Shown here in pieces: positions 42,597 through 53,000 of a stretch of 64,000 nt of DNA. The translations under genes and the position numbers were made by a program. The notes under the pieces are model-generated. The model saw only the letters and a program-made list of their open reading frames with translations. It ran no database searches and was not told the origin of the DNA. Every line of letters begins with the position of its first letter. Within the stretch, counting starts at the first letter, position 1. The stretch is from Chitinophaga varians (GTDB lineage Bacteria; Bacteroidota; Bacteroidia; Chitinophagales; Chitinophagaceae): contig NZ_JABAIA010000002.1 in the NCBI RefSeq assembly GCF_012641275.1, positions 434,001-498,000 on the forward strand. The letters are read 5' to 3'.

Positions 42597-45500
42597 ATGA
42601 AAAAATTTACTAAGTCGGGGCCTCCCACCGTATGGGCAAGGGTCCAGCAGATGTTATTGATTATGAAGTTCACCACGTTGTTGCTGCTACTGGTAGCGCA
42701 GGCTTCGGCCAGTGTTTATTCCCAGAAAAAGATCAGTATCCGGGCAGAGGCCACGCTCCTGGATAAAATGCTGATCATGCTGGAGAAAAAATCCAATTAT
42801 CGTTTTTTCTTTAATAATGATGAGTTGAAAGATGTGCCCCCCGTATCTGTTGATATGAGCGGCGTAACGGTGACTGAAGCGCTGGACCGCCTGCTGTTGC
42901 CCCGTAACCTGCACTATAAAGTGCTGGACAATAACGTTGTGGTGGTCACCCGCGCCGGCAACGAAATCCGCGACAAACATATCAAAGGAAAGGTGGTCAA
43001 TGCGAAAGGCGAGCCCCTGCCAGGCGTAACGGTAAAAGTCTCCGGTGCCAACGCCGGCGCTGTTACCAACGCTAATGGCGAATACGAACTGAATGCGCCG
43101 GACAATGCGACCCTGGTGTTTTCCTTTATCGGCCACATCCAGCAGACGGCTACCCTGGATGGACGTACCACTGTTAACATCACTTTGCAGGAAGATACCC
43201 AGGGCCTCAACGAAGTCGTGGTAGTAGGTTATGGCACCCAGAAAAAAGGTGACCTCACCGGCGCCGTAGCCACGCTGGATGGCAAAAAACTTGAAAGCCG
43301 CCCGCTGGTAAACCTGGCGCAGGGCCTGCAAGGCATGGTGCCCAACTTAAATGTGAACCTGAACAACGGCGCTCCGGGCAAAGGCGCCACCTTCAACGTA
43401 CGCGGTAATACATCTATCAACGGCGGTGGCCCGCTGGTGCTGGTAGACGGTGTACAGATGGACCCTAACCTCATCAATCCTGCCGACGTGGCTAACGTCA
43501 CCGTGCTGAAAGATGCGGCTTCCGCTGCCATCTATGGCGTAAGAGGCGCATACGGCGTTATCCTCATCACTACCAAAAAGCCGGGTAAAGATGCGCCGCT
43601 GCGGTTGAACTATTCCACTTCCTATACCATTACCCGCCCCACCCGCATGCCGAAATACCTCAATTCAGTGGATTATATCCGTATGCACCGTGAAGCCGAT
43701 CGCACCGGTCAGCTCTCCGGCGGCAACGCTGCCTCCGAACCCTTTACCACAGAAGATTCTGTTCGTGCTGCGGCATACTTTAAAGATCCTGCCAACAACC
43801 TGCCGGTATATGTGGACCCTGCCAATCCCTCCAAATACCGCTACGTAGGCAATACCGACTGGATAAAAGAACTTTACCCGGGATGGGCGCCCATGATGGA
43901 CCATAACGTGTCTATCTCCGGCGGCCAGGGCAAAACCGGCTACGTGGCCTCCCTCGGCTATTTCGATCAGAAAGGCCTGCTGAAAGTGGCCAACGAAGAT
44001 TTTAAAAGATACAATGCGAGCCTGAAACTCAATACAGAAGCAACGTCCTGGCTGGAGCTGAATATGAAAATGATGCTCAACCGAACAGAGAGCAACAAAC
44101 CCACTCCTGCCAGTCACGGCGGCCTTTCATCCGGCTGGATCTCCGGCGACCTGCGCCCCATCATGCCTGTTTACCACCCCGACGGCCACTTCTCCGGACA
44201 GGGCTCCTTTACCAACATCGTAGCCCTCGCCACTCTCAACGGCCGCACCAAAGAAACCGCCAATGACCTGTGGCTCACCGGCGGATTTGTACTGAAACCA
44301 CTCAAAAACCTGCGTATCGTGGGCGACTATACGTGGAACAGTTATGGCCTCAACAACCAGCAACATTATAAAGAGTACCAGGAGTACGGCGCCAACGGCA
44401 TACTGCTGGGCACTTTCCCCTGGAGTAAACCCAGCAGCGTAAAAGAAAGCAATAACAACGACTACTATACAGCGTTGAATGCCTATGCGGAATACTCCCG
44501 CCAGTTTGGCCAGCATTTCCTGAAAGCCATGGTGGGCTACAACCAGGAAAAGAAGCAGGTGAAAGGGTTTAACGTGAAAGTGAAAAACCTGATCGATCAG
44601 ACCATGCCAGCCATCAACCTCAACAACGACAACAGTCCGCTGGCCGATGGCCGCCAGTACAGCTGGGCGCTGGCCGGCTCTTTCTTCCGGTTGAATTATG
44701 ACTATGCCAACAAGTACCTGTTGGAAGTGAACGGTCGCTATGACGGTACTTCCCGTTTCCCTGCCAGCAACCGCTATGTGTTCCTGCCGTCCGTATCTGC
44801 CGGCTGGCGCGTATCTGAAGAAGGCTTCTTTAAACCGCTGCTGGACGTTGTCAACGATCTGAAACTGCGCGCTTCCTACGGTACGTTGGGCAACCAGGCG
44901 CTGAACCCCGACCAGAACGCCAACACAGACATCTATCCCTATATTCCTACCATGCCAAGTGGTAAAGTGGATTATATTTTCGATGACCAGAAAGGTGTAT
45001 ACGTAGGCGTGCCCGGTCTGGTAAGCCAGAATTTTACCTGGGAAAAAGTAAGCACGCGCAACTTCGGCCTGGACGTGACCCTGCTGAAAAACCGTCTCAG
45101 CGCCACTTTCGACTGGTATATCCGCGATACCAAAGACATGCTGCTGAATGGTTATCCGTTGCCCGGTATCCTCGGTACTTCCGCTCCTAAAGTAAATACC
45201 GGCGAAATGCGTACCAAAGGCTGGGAACTGGGTGTTAACTGGAGAGATAAGATCAACGATGACCTTTCCTATGAAGTAAACCTGGCACTGTCTGATTATT
45301 CCGCTACCATCACCCGCTACGACCTCAATCCTACCAAAACACTTGGCAGTGGTACCTACTACGTAGGCCAGAAACTGGACGAGATATGGGGATATGTGAC
45401 AGACGGATTTTTCCAGTCGGACGCGGAAGCTGCCGGTGCCGACCAGTCCAACCTCTGGAACGGCAAATGGCTGGCCGGCGATATCAAATTCAAAGACCTG

Positions 45501-46046
45501 AACGGCGACAAAAAAATCACCAGTGGCCAGAACACCGCTGTTGATCCGGGTGACCGCAAAGTGATTGGCAATAAAACACCCCGTTACCAGTTTGGCGTGA
45601 ATCTCTCCGTACAGTATAAAAACTTCGATTTTAATATGCTCATACAGGGCGTAGGCAAACGCGACGTGATGCTGGACGGCAACACCTTCTGGGGCTTCAA
45701 GAGCGAATGGGACGTACCTATGGTATATCAGCTGGATTACTGGACCCCCGATCATCCTGACGCTTACTACCCACGCCAGCGCTTCGGTGGTGGCGGTAAC
45801 TTCCAGGCACAAACGAAATACCTGCAGAACGCTGCTTATGCCCGTATGAAAAACCTGTCGGTTGGCTACACGTTGCCGGCTTCCGCCATGCGGGCCATGC
45901 GGATGCAGAAACTGCGTGTGTACGTGTCTGCGCAGAACCTGTTTGAAGTGACCAAACTGCACAAAGCATACGATCCGGAAATATTTGACGCGAAAGACTA
46001 TCCGCTCAACAGGGCCATCTCTTTCGGTTTGCAACTGGGCTTATAA
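42597..46046 (+). CDS. SusC-type TonB-dependent receptor with STN domain, locus C
   Basis: The 1149-residue receptor has a basic lead-in before the signal helix (MKFTTLLLLLVAQASASVYS at about 23-42), an STN domain (ISIRAEATLLDKMLIML), a carboxypeptidase-regulatory-like domain (IKGKVVNAKGEPLPGVTVKV), a TonB-box-like EVVVVGYGTQ, the plug (VLVDGVQMDPNLINP, LKDAASAAIYGVRGAYGVI) and the barrel ending GLQLGL. No enzyme gene follows SusD, so the cargo is not predictable. Confidence 0.95.
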   Translation: MKKFTKSGPPTVWARVQQMLLIMKFTTLLLLLVAQASASVYSQKKISIRAEATLLDKMLIMLEKKSNYRFFFNNDELKDVPPVSVDMSGVTVTEALDRLLLPRNLHYKVLDNNVVVVTRAGNEIRDKHIKGKVVNAKGEPLPGVTVKVSGANAGAVTNANGEYELNAPDNATLVFSFIGHIQQTATLDGRTTVNITLQEDTQGLNEVVVVGYGTQKKGDLTGAVATLDGKKLESRPLVNLAQGLQGMVPNLNVNLNNGAPGKGATFNVRGNTSINGGGPLVLVDGVQMDPNLINPADVANVTVLKDAASAAIYGVRGAYGVILITTKKPGKDAPLRLNYSTSYTITRPTRMPKYLNSVDYIRMHREADRTGQLSGGNAASEPFTTEDSVRAAAYFKDPANNLPVYVDPANPSKYRYVGNTDWIKELYPGWAPMMDHNVSISGGQGKTGYVASLGYFDQKGLLKVANEDFKRYNASLKLNTEATSWLELNMKMMLNRTESNKPTPASHGGLSSGWISGDLRPIMPVYHPDGHFSGQGSFTNIVALATLNGRTKETANDLWLTGGFVLKPLKNLRIVGDYTWNSYGLNNQQHYKEYQEYGANGILLGTFPWSKPSSVKESNNNDYYTALNAYAEYSRQFGQHFLKAMVGYNQEKKQVKGFNVKVKNLIDQTMPAINLNNDNSPLADGRQYSWALAGSFFRLNYDYANKYLLEVNGRYDGTSRFPASNRYVFLPSVSAGWRVSEEGFFKPLLDVVNDLKLRASYGTLGNQALNPDQNANTDIYPYIPTMPSGKVDYIFDDQKGVYVGVPGLVSQNFTWEKVSTRNFGLDVTLLKNRLSATFDWYIRDTKDMLLNGYPLPGILGTSAPKVNTGEMRTKGWELGVNWRDKINDDLSYEVNLALSDYSATITRYDLNPTKTLGSGTYYVGQKLDEIWGYVTDGFFQSDAEAAGADQSNLWNGKWLAGDIKFKDLNGDKKITSGQNTAVDPGDRKVIGNKTPRYQFGVNLSVQYKNFDFNMLIQGVGKRDVMLDGNTFWGFKSEWDVPMVYQLDYWTPDHPDAYYPRQRFGGGGNFQAQTKYLQNAAYARMKNLSVGYTLPASAMRAMRMQKLRVYVSAQNLFEVTKLHKAYDPEIFDAKDYPLNRAISFGLQLGL

Positions 46047-46058
46047 TCAATCCAAAAC

Positions 46059-47756
46059 ATGATGATGATGAAAAAAAGAAATATCATATATGCGTTAACG
46101 TTATCAGTCATGGCATTGACCGGCTGCAAGCGTGATTCTTTCCTCGACCTGAACCCCGACGATGCTTTCAGTGATCCGACTTTCTTTAAGAACGAGTCTG
46201 ACCTGAAGTTGTACTGCAACGGTTTTTACAGCACATTGCCGGTGATGGACAACAACTCGGACAATAACTCCGATGACATGGTGCCGCGCAGCAAAGACGC
46301 GTTTTTGTCGGGCCAGTACATAGTGCCCATCGTAAAAGACGATGACAAAGGTGAGTGGAGCTGGAAAAACGAGCGAAGCGCCAACTACTTCCTGGCGCGT
46401 TATCAGCGTGCCGCCGTAGGTGACGATGTGAAAAACAAATATGCCGCCGAAGCCCGTTTCTTCCGTGCATTGTATTTCTGGCAGAAAGTAAAACGTTATG
46501 GCGATGTGCCCTGGTTTTCCAAAGACCTGAATGAAAACTCTCCGGAGCTGGACCTGCCGCGTACACCGCACAAACAGGTGATGGACTCTGTGCTGGCAGA
46601 CCTGAACTTTGCTGTAGCCAACCTGCCTGCGCCGGGCAGTGCGGAAAAGGGCCGTCTGCATAAATTTGCCGCCGCCGCCTTGAAAGCGCGTATCTGCCTG
46701 TGGGAAGGTAGCTACCGCAAATATCACAGCCTCGGTGATGATCAGCCGATGATGCGTGAAGCTGCTAATGCTGCGCAGCTGGTGATGACCAGTGGTTTGT
46801 ACGATCTGTATACCACCGGGCATCCCGCCACCGATTATTATAACCTGTTTATACAGGAAGAACTGTTGGGCAACAAGGAAGCGATCATGCCCAAACGTTT
46901 TATCAAGGATGTGTTCATGCACAATCTTACCCGCCAGCTGGGAGAAGGTAATACGGGTTTCAGCAAAAGTTTTGTGCGCTCTTTCCTGTGTACTGATGGC
47001 CTGCCCACTGCGCTCAGCCCTTTGTATAAGGGAGATGATTCCATCCAGGCGGAGATCACCAACCGGGATCCCCGTTTCGGGCAGCTGATTGCCACCCCGG
47101 GTTTTGTATTTCAGGTAGATGCCAGCGGCAACAAGGATATTATCACTCTGCCGCGTATAGGCACCAGCGTTACAAGCACCGGCTACCAGCGCGTGAAAGG
47201 CCGTTCTTCCAGCCTGGAGCAGTGGAACGCCAACCAATCCACGCTGGACCTGTTTATTTTCCGTTATGCAGAAGTGTTGCTGGTATACGCAGAAGCCAAA
47301 GCAGAACTGAACGAATGTGACCAGGCCGTGATCGATCAGACGATCAGCAAACTGCGTGCGAGGGTAGGCATGCCCGCCATGCAGATCGCTGCACTGATAA
47401 AAGACCCGAAATCCGATTTCCCTGCATTGCCTGTGCTGCTGGATGAAATACGCCGGGAGAGGAGAGTAGAGCTGGGCGCAGAAGGTTTCCGTTTTGACGA
47501 CCTGTTGCGCTGGAATGCCGGCAAGCTTATCGAGAACCCTGAATCTATTCTGGGCATGAAACTGCGACCTGAGGTGAAAGCGCAGTACCCCAACCAGGGC
47601 CAGGTTAAAGATATCGTGCTGGACGCCAACGGTTATATCCGGGTATATCCTGATATCACCGCCAGGGTGTGGAACGATAAAATGTACCTGTATCCTATCC
47701 CGACACAGGAGCTGACGTTGAATCCGAAGCTGTTGCCACAGAATAAAGGCTGGTAA
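46059..47756 (+). CDS. SusD/RagB-type surface lipoprotein, locus C
   Basis: A 565-residue lipoprotein (SVMALTGCKRDSFLDLNPDD; Cys near residue 23). Four ATG codons in a row (46059-46070) leave the exact start open. RagB/SusD signatures include YAAEARFFRALYFWQKVKRYGDVPWFSKDL, LFIFRYAEVLLVYAEAKAELN and EIRRERRVELGAEGFRFDDLLRW. It binds substrate on the cell surface together with the SusC of locus C. It is followed at once by a GAATTAC array and a long hairpin. Confidence 0.95.
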   Translation: MMMMKKRNIIYALTLSVMALTGCKRDSFLDLNPDDAFSDPTFFKNESDLKLYCNGFYSTLPVMDNNSDNNSDDMVPRSKDAFLSGQYIVPIVKDDDKGEWSWKNERSANYFLARYQRAAVGDDVKNKYAAEARFFRALYFWQKVKRYGDVPWFSKDLNENSPELDLPRTPHKQVMDSVLADLNFAVANLPAPGSAEKGRLHKFAAAALKARICLWEGSYRKYHSLGDDQPMMREAANAAQLVMTSGLYDLYTTGHPATDYYNLFIQEELLGNKEAIMPKRFIKDVFMHNLTRQLGEGNTGFSKSFVRSFLCTDGLPTALSPLYKGDDSIQAEITNRDPRFGQLIATPGFVFQVDASGNKDIITLPRIGTSVTSTGYQRVKGRSSSLEQWNANQSTLDLFIFRYAEVLLVYAEAKAELNECDQAVIDQTISKLRARVGMPAMQIAALIKDPKSDFPALPVLLDEIRRERRVELGAEGFRFDDLLRWNAGKLIENPESILGMKLRPEVKAQYPNQGQVKDIVLDANGYIRVYPDITARVWNDKMYLYPIPTQELTLNPKLLPQNKGW

Positions 47757-47763
47757 TAATTAC

Positions 47764-47791
47764 GAATTACGAATTACGAATTACGAATTAC
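47764..47791. repeat. GAATTAC heptamer array, four copies, after SusD of locus C
   Basis: Four full GAATTAC units, with partial units on both sides (AATTAC from 47758, GAATT from 47792). The array starts 2 bases after the SusD stop and runs straight into the next hairpin. Confidence 0.92.
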
Positions 47792-47793
47792 GA

Positions 47794-47840
47794 ATTTGGG
47801 GCATGTATGAACAGATAATTTGTTCGTACATGCCCCAAAT
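47794..47840. terminator. Long hairpin terminator of locus C
   Basis: Nineteen-base arms (47794-47812 and 47822-47840) with one G-T wobble around a nine-base loop, followed by GATTTTT. The left arm begins in the final partial GAATT of the repeat array. Confidence 0.82.
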
Positions 47841-48049
47841 GATTTTTAAGGTCGCCTGGTTGCTTTTGTTTATCCGGTTGTGTATTTTAAAGTTTTTAAA
47901 AATCTTGTTTTATATTTTGAGCGTTCCGTTGGTGATATTGAATGAAGGAAAACCTCAATTCGTAATTTGTAATTGGGTTTAAATGTTATTTAATTATGAA
48001 ATCCAGTCGCAGCGGGCATTAGGAGAAAGTGATAAAAGCACCGCCATAT
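47841..48049. other. AT-rich intergenic region before locus D
   Basis: No supported gene. It holds poly-T/A stretches and, at about 47956-47975, a segment CAATTCGTAATTTGTAATTG that resembles the GAATTAC repeat in inverted orientation. Confidence 0.5.
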
Positions 48050-48057
48050 TATATTTG
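48050..48057 (+). promoter_or_regulatory. Candidate -7 element of locus D sigma gene
   Basis: TATATTTG matches TAnnTTTG and ends 18 bases before the ATG. No clear -33 box. Confidence 0.45.
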
Positions 48058-48075
48058 TGACCAAAATCTATCTGG

Positions 48076-48675
48076 ATGACCGCCCACGAGCTACATACTG
48101 AGAACAACCTGTTCCGGGCGATTGCCAACGGAGATGAAAAAGCATTCGAGACGCTTTTTCATCGGTACCGTAATAAAGTATACACTATTGCCTGGAAGAT
48201 CACCGGCTCCGAAGCGGTGGCGGAGGAGATAGTGCTGGACGTATTTCTGAAGGTATGGTTAAAACGGGAACAATTGCCGGAGCTGGAATACTTTACCGCC
48301 TGGCTGTTTACGATTACCCGTAACCGTGTGTTCAAGACGCTGAAACAGCTGGCGCAGCAGGCTACCAGCCACGCTATTTCCGACCAGGAAGAGTGGTTGT
48401 TGCCACCGGTGGCTTCGTCCAGCGAGCCGTTGCTGGAAAAAGAATACCGTCAGATTTTACATGATGCTGTGTCCCGTTTGTCGCCGCAGCAACAGAAAGT
48501 TTACCAGCTGATCAAAGAGCACGGCATGAAGCGGGAAGAGGCGGCCAGAGCGCTGAACCTTTCACCCGAGACCGTGAAACGCCATCTGGCAGAGGCGATG
48601 CACTTTATCCGTACCTACTGTAGTTATCATCTGGGCACCTACGCCACCTTGCTTATTATTAAGGAATTGTTATGA
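48076..48675 (+). CDS. ECF sigma factor, locus D
   Basis: A 199-residue sigma factor. Region 2 covers EKAFETLFHRYRNKVYTIAW and AEEIVLDVFLKVWLKREQL; region 4 covers LSPQQQKVYQLIKEHGMKREEAARALNLSPETVKRHL. The hydrophobic tail resembles that of the locus A sigma factor. It starts locus D and should control the downstream SusC-SusD-nuclease-DUF5689 genes. Confidence 0.94.
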   Translation: MTAHELHTENNLFRAIANGDEKAFETLFHRYRNKVYTIAWKITGSEAVAEEIVLDVFLKVWLKREQLPELEYFTAWLFTITRNRVFKTLKQLAQQATSHAISDQEEWLLPPVASSSEPLLEKEYRQILHDAVSRLSPQQQKVYQLIKEHGMKREEAARALNLSPETVKRHLAEAMHFIRTYCSYHLGTYATLLIIKELL

Positions 48676-48760
48676 AGCAGATTTTTTCTGTTTTCCACTG
48701 ACCCATTTTTCTTTTTGAGGGATTTCTTTTGATATACCCGGCACAAAACCGGTCCGCAGG

Positions 48761-49909
48761 ATGTCCCGATTTGAATTTTTATTCCGCAAATCGCTGGAGA
48801 AAACCAGCACAGAAGCCGAGCAGCAGGAGCTGATGCAGCTGATTGCCCGGTCGCAGCACGACGAAACGCTGATGCAGTTGCTGGACGAGGTGATCGCCGC
48901 TTCCGGCGACGAGAAGGCCATGCCTGCGCATCGCGCACAGGAGGTATTGGCCATCATCCTGCAGGCCGGTACAAAGCCCCGCACTGCCCGCCGTACGGTA
49001 CGTATGCGCTGGTGGGCTGCCGCCGCATCGCTGCTGTTGCTGGCAGGCGCCGCGTGGTACCTGCTTCGCCGCCCTGTTGCGCATACGCCTGACACCGTTC
49101 CGGTACTGGCCCTGCAGGACATACGTCCTACTGCGCAAAGCGCCGTTCTCACACTGGACGATGGCAGCCAGGTAATACTGGACAGCCTGCATCAGGGCAG
49201 CATCCGTAATGCAGCCGGCGCCGTGATCCATCTGGGGCAACATACATTGGCTTACAGTAATAATAAAGATGCCGGTCAGGCTTACAATACGCTGTCTACT
49301 CCCCGTGGAAAACTCTTCCACCTTATCCTGCCCGATGGCACTGAAGTATGGCTTAATGCCGCGAGTTCATTGCGTTACCCTGTCAGCTTCCATGCTGCGG
49401 AACGGGTGGTGGAACTGAACGGCGAAGCCTATTTTGAGGTGAAACAGGCTGCTACAAGGCCTTTCCGGGTAAAGACCATACAGGAGAGCGAGATCAGGGT
49501 ATTAGGGACCGGGTTTAACGTCAACGCCTATACTAATGAACCGGCCGTTACCACTACATTGTTACATGGCCGGGTACAGGTGCTGGCGGCACAACGGCAA
49601 ATGTTGCTGAAGCCTGGCCAGCAGGCCACTGTGGCCGGCGGCGATATCAAAGCGCAGGCTGCTGACACCAGCCAGGTGACAGCCTGGAAAGAAGGCATGT
49701 TCCAGTTCGATAACGCCGGTATTCAGCAGGTGATGAACCAACTGGAACGGTGGTACGATATCACTGTCATCTATGAGAACGGTGTTCCGGATATCCGCTT
49801 CGGCGGTAAGATGGAGCGAGAACTGGACCTGCGCAGCGTATTGAGAATACTGGAAATATCTAACGTACATTATCGTCTGGAGGGAAGAAAACTAATCGTC
49901 ACACAATAA
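48761..49909 (+). CDS. FecR-type anti-sigma factor, locus D
   Basis: A 382-residue protein with a cytoplasmic sigma-binding N-terminus (MSRFEFLFRKSLEKTST), one membrane helix at about 84-102 (WWAAAASLLLLAGAAWYLL), the FecR domain (HLILPDGTEVWLNAASSLRYP, EAYFEV, IRVLGTGFNVNAYT) and a C-terminal DUF4974-like part (IQQVMNQLERWYDITVIY) that contacts the STN domain of SusC. Confidence 0.94.
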   Translation: MSRFEFLFRKSLEKTSTEAEQQELMQLIARSQHDETLMQLLDEVIAASGDEKAMPAHRAQEVLAIILQAGTKPRTARRTVRMRWWAAAASLLLLAGAAWYLLRRPVAHTPDTVPVLALQDIRPTAQSAVLTLDDGSQVILDSLHQGSIRNAAGAVIHLGQHTLAYSNNKDAGQAYNTLSTPRGKLFHLILPDGTEVWLNAASSLRYPVSFHAAERVVELNGEAYFEVKQAATRPFRVKTIQESEIRVLGTGFNVNAYTNEPAVTTTLLHGRVQVLAAQRQMLLKPGQQATVAGGDIKAQAADTSQVTAWKEGMFQFDNAGIQQVMNQLERWYDITVIYENGVPDIRFGGKMERELDLRSVLRILEISNVHYRLEGRKLIVTQ

Positions 49910-49941
49910 CGAAGCGAAGAAGATTGTCATACCAGCCATTC

Positions 49942-49960
49942 CTGCGCCCCGGGAGCGCAG
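49942..49960. other. Stem-loop in the FecR-SusC gap, locus D
   Basis: CTGCGC (49942-49947 region) and GCGCAG (49955-49960) enclose CCCGGGA, a GC-rich hairpin 50 bases before the SusC ATG. Confidence 0.5.
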
Positions 49961-50009
49961 CAGGGCGCCGTATGCCTGTAATGAACCTTTAAATTCTGAA
50001 ATCACCATA

Positions 50010-53000
50010 ATGATGTCCAAACAGCTTTACACACCAAGACCTACTATTCCGCCAGGCCCTATGCCCCGGCAGAACAATAGCCGGCAGGCCCGCAGCCGCA
50101 CGCTGTGGCCATGTATGCTGCTATTGTCTGCTATCCTGTGCCTCCAGGTACAGGCGCGTACCCTGGGCCAGTCCATCACCCTCTCGGGTAAAAATCTCTC
50201 TTTTAAAGAGATCTTTCAGGCACTGGAAAAACAAACCGGCTACGTCGTTTTTTACAACACGGCCATGTTGAGCAGAACAAAACCAGTGACCATCACCGTG
50301 AAAAATATGAACATCACGGAGTTCCTGCACGCTGTCATGGCTGATCAGCCGATAGATTTCGAGATCAGCGCCAAAACCATTACCATCAAGGAAAAGACCA
50401 AAACTCCGCCGGAAACTGCACCGGAACCACCAGGCAACGTGCCCGCCAAAGATCCGCCAGTAAAAGGGAAAGTGCTGGACAACGAAGGGAATCCCCTTCC
50501 CGGCGCTACAGTGGCTGTTGCCGGGAGTACTCATGGCGTGCAGACCAACGAGAAGGGAGAGTTTACCATAACAGCCGCAAAAAGCGCATCGCTGCTTATC
50601 ACTTACATCGGATTTGAAAGGAGAGTAGTGGTACTTGCCCATGAACAACAGCCGCTGAACATACAACTGACGCCAGCCAAAAAAGATATCAACGAGGTGG
50701 TCGTGATCGGCTATGGCGCTGTTGCTAAAAAAGACCTCACCGGCGCAGTATCTACCGTACGCCCCGCAGATATAGAAGGCCTTCCCGTTACCCGCGTGGA
50801 CCAGATGTTACAGGGGCGTATCGCCGGGGCGGAAATCGTTTCTGCCGATGGTGAACCAGGCTCCGGCACCTCCGTTCGTATACGCGGCACCCGTTCTATT
50901 ACCGCCAGTAACGAACCGCTTTACATCGTAGACGGACTGATGGACGGCATCACCAGCCTCAATGAACTGAACCCTTCTGATATAGCTTCCATCAATGTGC
51001 TGAAAGATGCGTCTTCCACCGCGATCTACGGTTCGCGCGGAAGCAACGGCGTCATCATCATCACCACCAAATCGGGCGCCAACAGGGCAGGAAAAACAAA
51101 TTTCACTTTCCGCTCCGATCTCGGCAGCTCTGTACTGCCCCGCTACCTGGACCTGATGAACGCCACAGAGTTCGCGCAACTGCAAAACGACCGTTTTTAT
51201 TTCGCCAATGCTGCCAACCCTACAAAGCCGCTGGAAGAATATCCTTACCCCAATCCGTTGTCATTGGGAGAAGGTACTAACTGGACCAAAGAAATCACCC
51301 GCGTAGCGCCTTACCAGAACTATACCTTGTCGGCCAACGGCGGTGACAAAGCCACGCAGTATTATTTCTCCGCCAATTACAACGACAACCAGGGCATCAT
51401 TAAAAACAGCGGCCTGAAACGTTACCAGGTGCGGCTTAACCTCGACAGGACCATCAGCCGCTATGTGAAAGCAGGCGTGCGTTTTAACTATTCGCAGATC
51501 GCCCGCAAACTCAATAACGCCGACGTAGGTACGAGCACGTTATGGTACAGGTCCACCATCTTTTTGTCGCCTACCATGCCGGCATACAAGCCGGACGGCA
51601 GTTTCAACGATTGGAACACCCAGTGGTACAGCGGTACCCTGTTCGATTCACCGTTGGCCAATGTGGAGCTTAAACAAAACGATGCATTGGAAAAAAGCCT
51701 GAGCTCTATGGGATATATTGAAATCACCCCGATAAAAAATATCCTGATCAGGTCTACCGTATCGTATACAGATTATAGCAAGAATGACAACCAGTTCATT
51801 CCGTCCACCATGCCGTCCCGCGCCAATGCCAATACCGGTGCATACGCCTATAAGCGCAGCTATTTCGACAACAATATCCTGAATGAGAATACCATTACCT
51901 ATAAAAACACCTGGAACCGTGTACACAACTTCGATGCGATGTACGGCTTCACTGTCCAGAAGAAAAAATTCAATAACATGTCCGCCAGCGGAAATGGTTA
52001 TTTTATTGATGATATCGGCACCAACGACCTGGGTGCCTTACCTTCCAAAGAAACGATCAACATCGGTTCCTCGTTGGAAAACCTGGGCCGTATGTCGCAC
52101 CTGGCGCGTATCAACTACAACTACCGCAACAAATATTATGTGACAGCTACCGGTCGTGCAGACGGCGCTTCCAACTTTTCACAAGACCACAAATGGGCTT
52201 ATTTTCCTTCTGCCGCGGTGAAATGGAATATCGCCAACGAGCCGTTTATGCGCCGTTTCAGGGATATCAGCGAACTGTCTGTTCGCCTTAGTGCGGGTAC
52301 ATCCGGCAACGACGCTATTTCCAGGTACCAGTCGCTTTCCCGTCTTAATTCCACATCATCCGGATATCTGTTCGGCGGTACACAGCCGGTGGCTTACTAT
52401 CCGGCACGTATTGAGAACGAAGGCCTCACCTGGGAGAAGACTACATCCTACAACGCCGGGCTGGATTTATCTTTCCTCAACAAAAGGGTAGACATCTCCC
52501 TGGAAGTATATAAAAGCAATACCTCCGATCTGCTGCTGACCGTCCAGCTGCCTACGCACACCGGCTTTGGTTCAAGGCTGGCCAATATCGGGAAGACTTC
52601 CAACAAAGGCATAGAACTGACGGTGAACACGGAAAACATCCGCCGGAAAAATTTCTCGTGGTCCACCACTTTCACCATCGCGCGCAACAAGCAGCTGGTG
52701 GAAGATATCGGCGGCCTGGACAGGGTATCTGTATATGACAATCCCTATGGCGCACAGTACATGATGTACGGCTATGTGAAAGGACAGCCGCTGAATGCCT
52801 TGTGGGGCATGGAATACGCCGGTGTATGGAAAAGCCAGGCGGAGATAGACCAGGACAAAAAAGATAAAAAATATGCATCGGCCGCAGTAAGTTATTATTC
52901 ACCTGGCCGTCAGCGTTACATCGATCAGAACCATGATGGCGTCCTCGATAACAACGATATGGTGTATCTCGGAAATGCTGACCCTGACTTCTATGGCGGT

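Noticed and set aside
44127..46034. Open frame of 635 codons on the minus strand opposite SusC of locus C
   Set aside because: It is a mirror frame of a clear SusC gene, with no family motif and an amino-acid composition typical of antisense translation.
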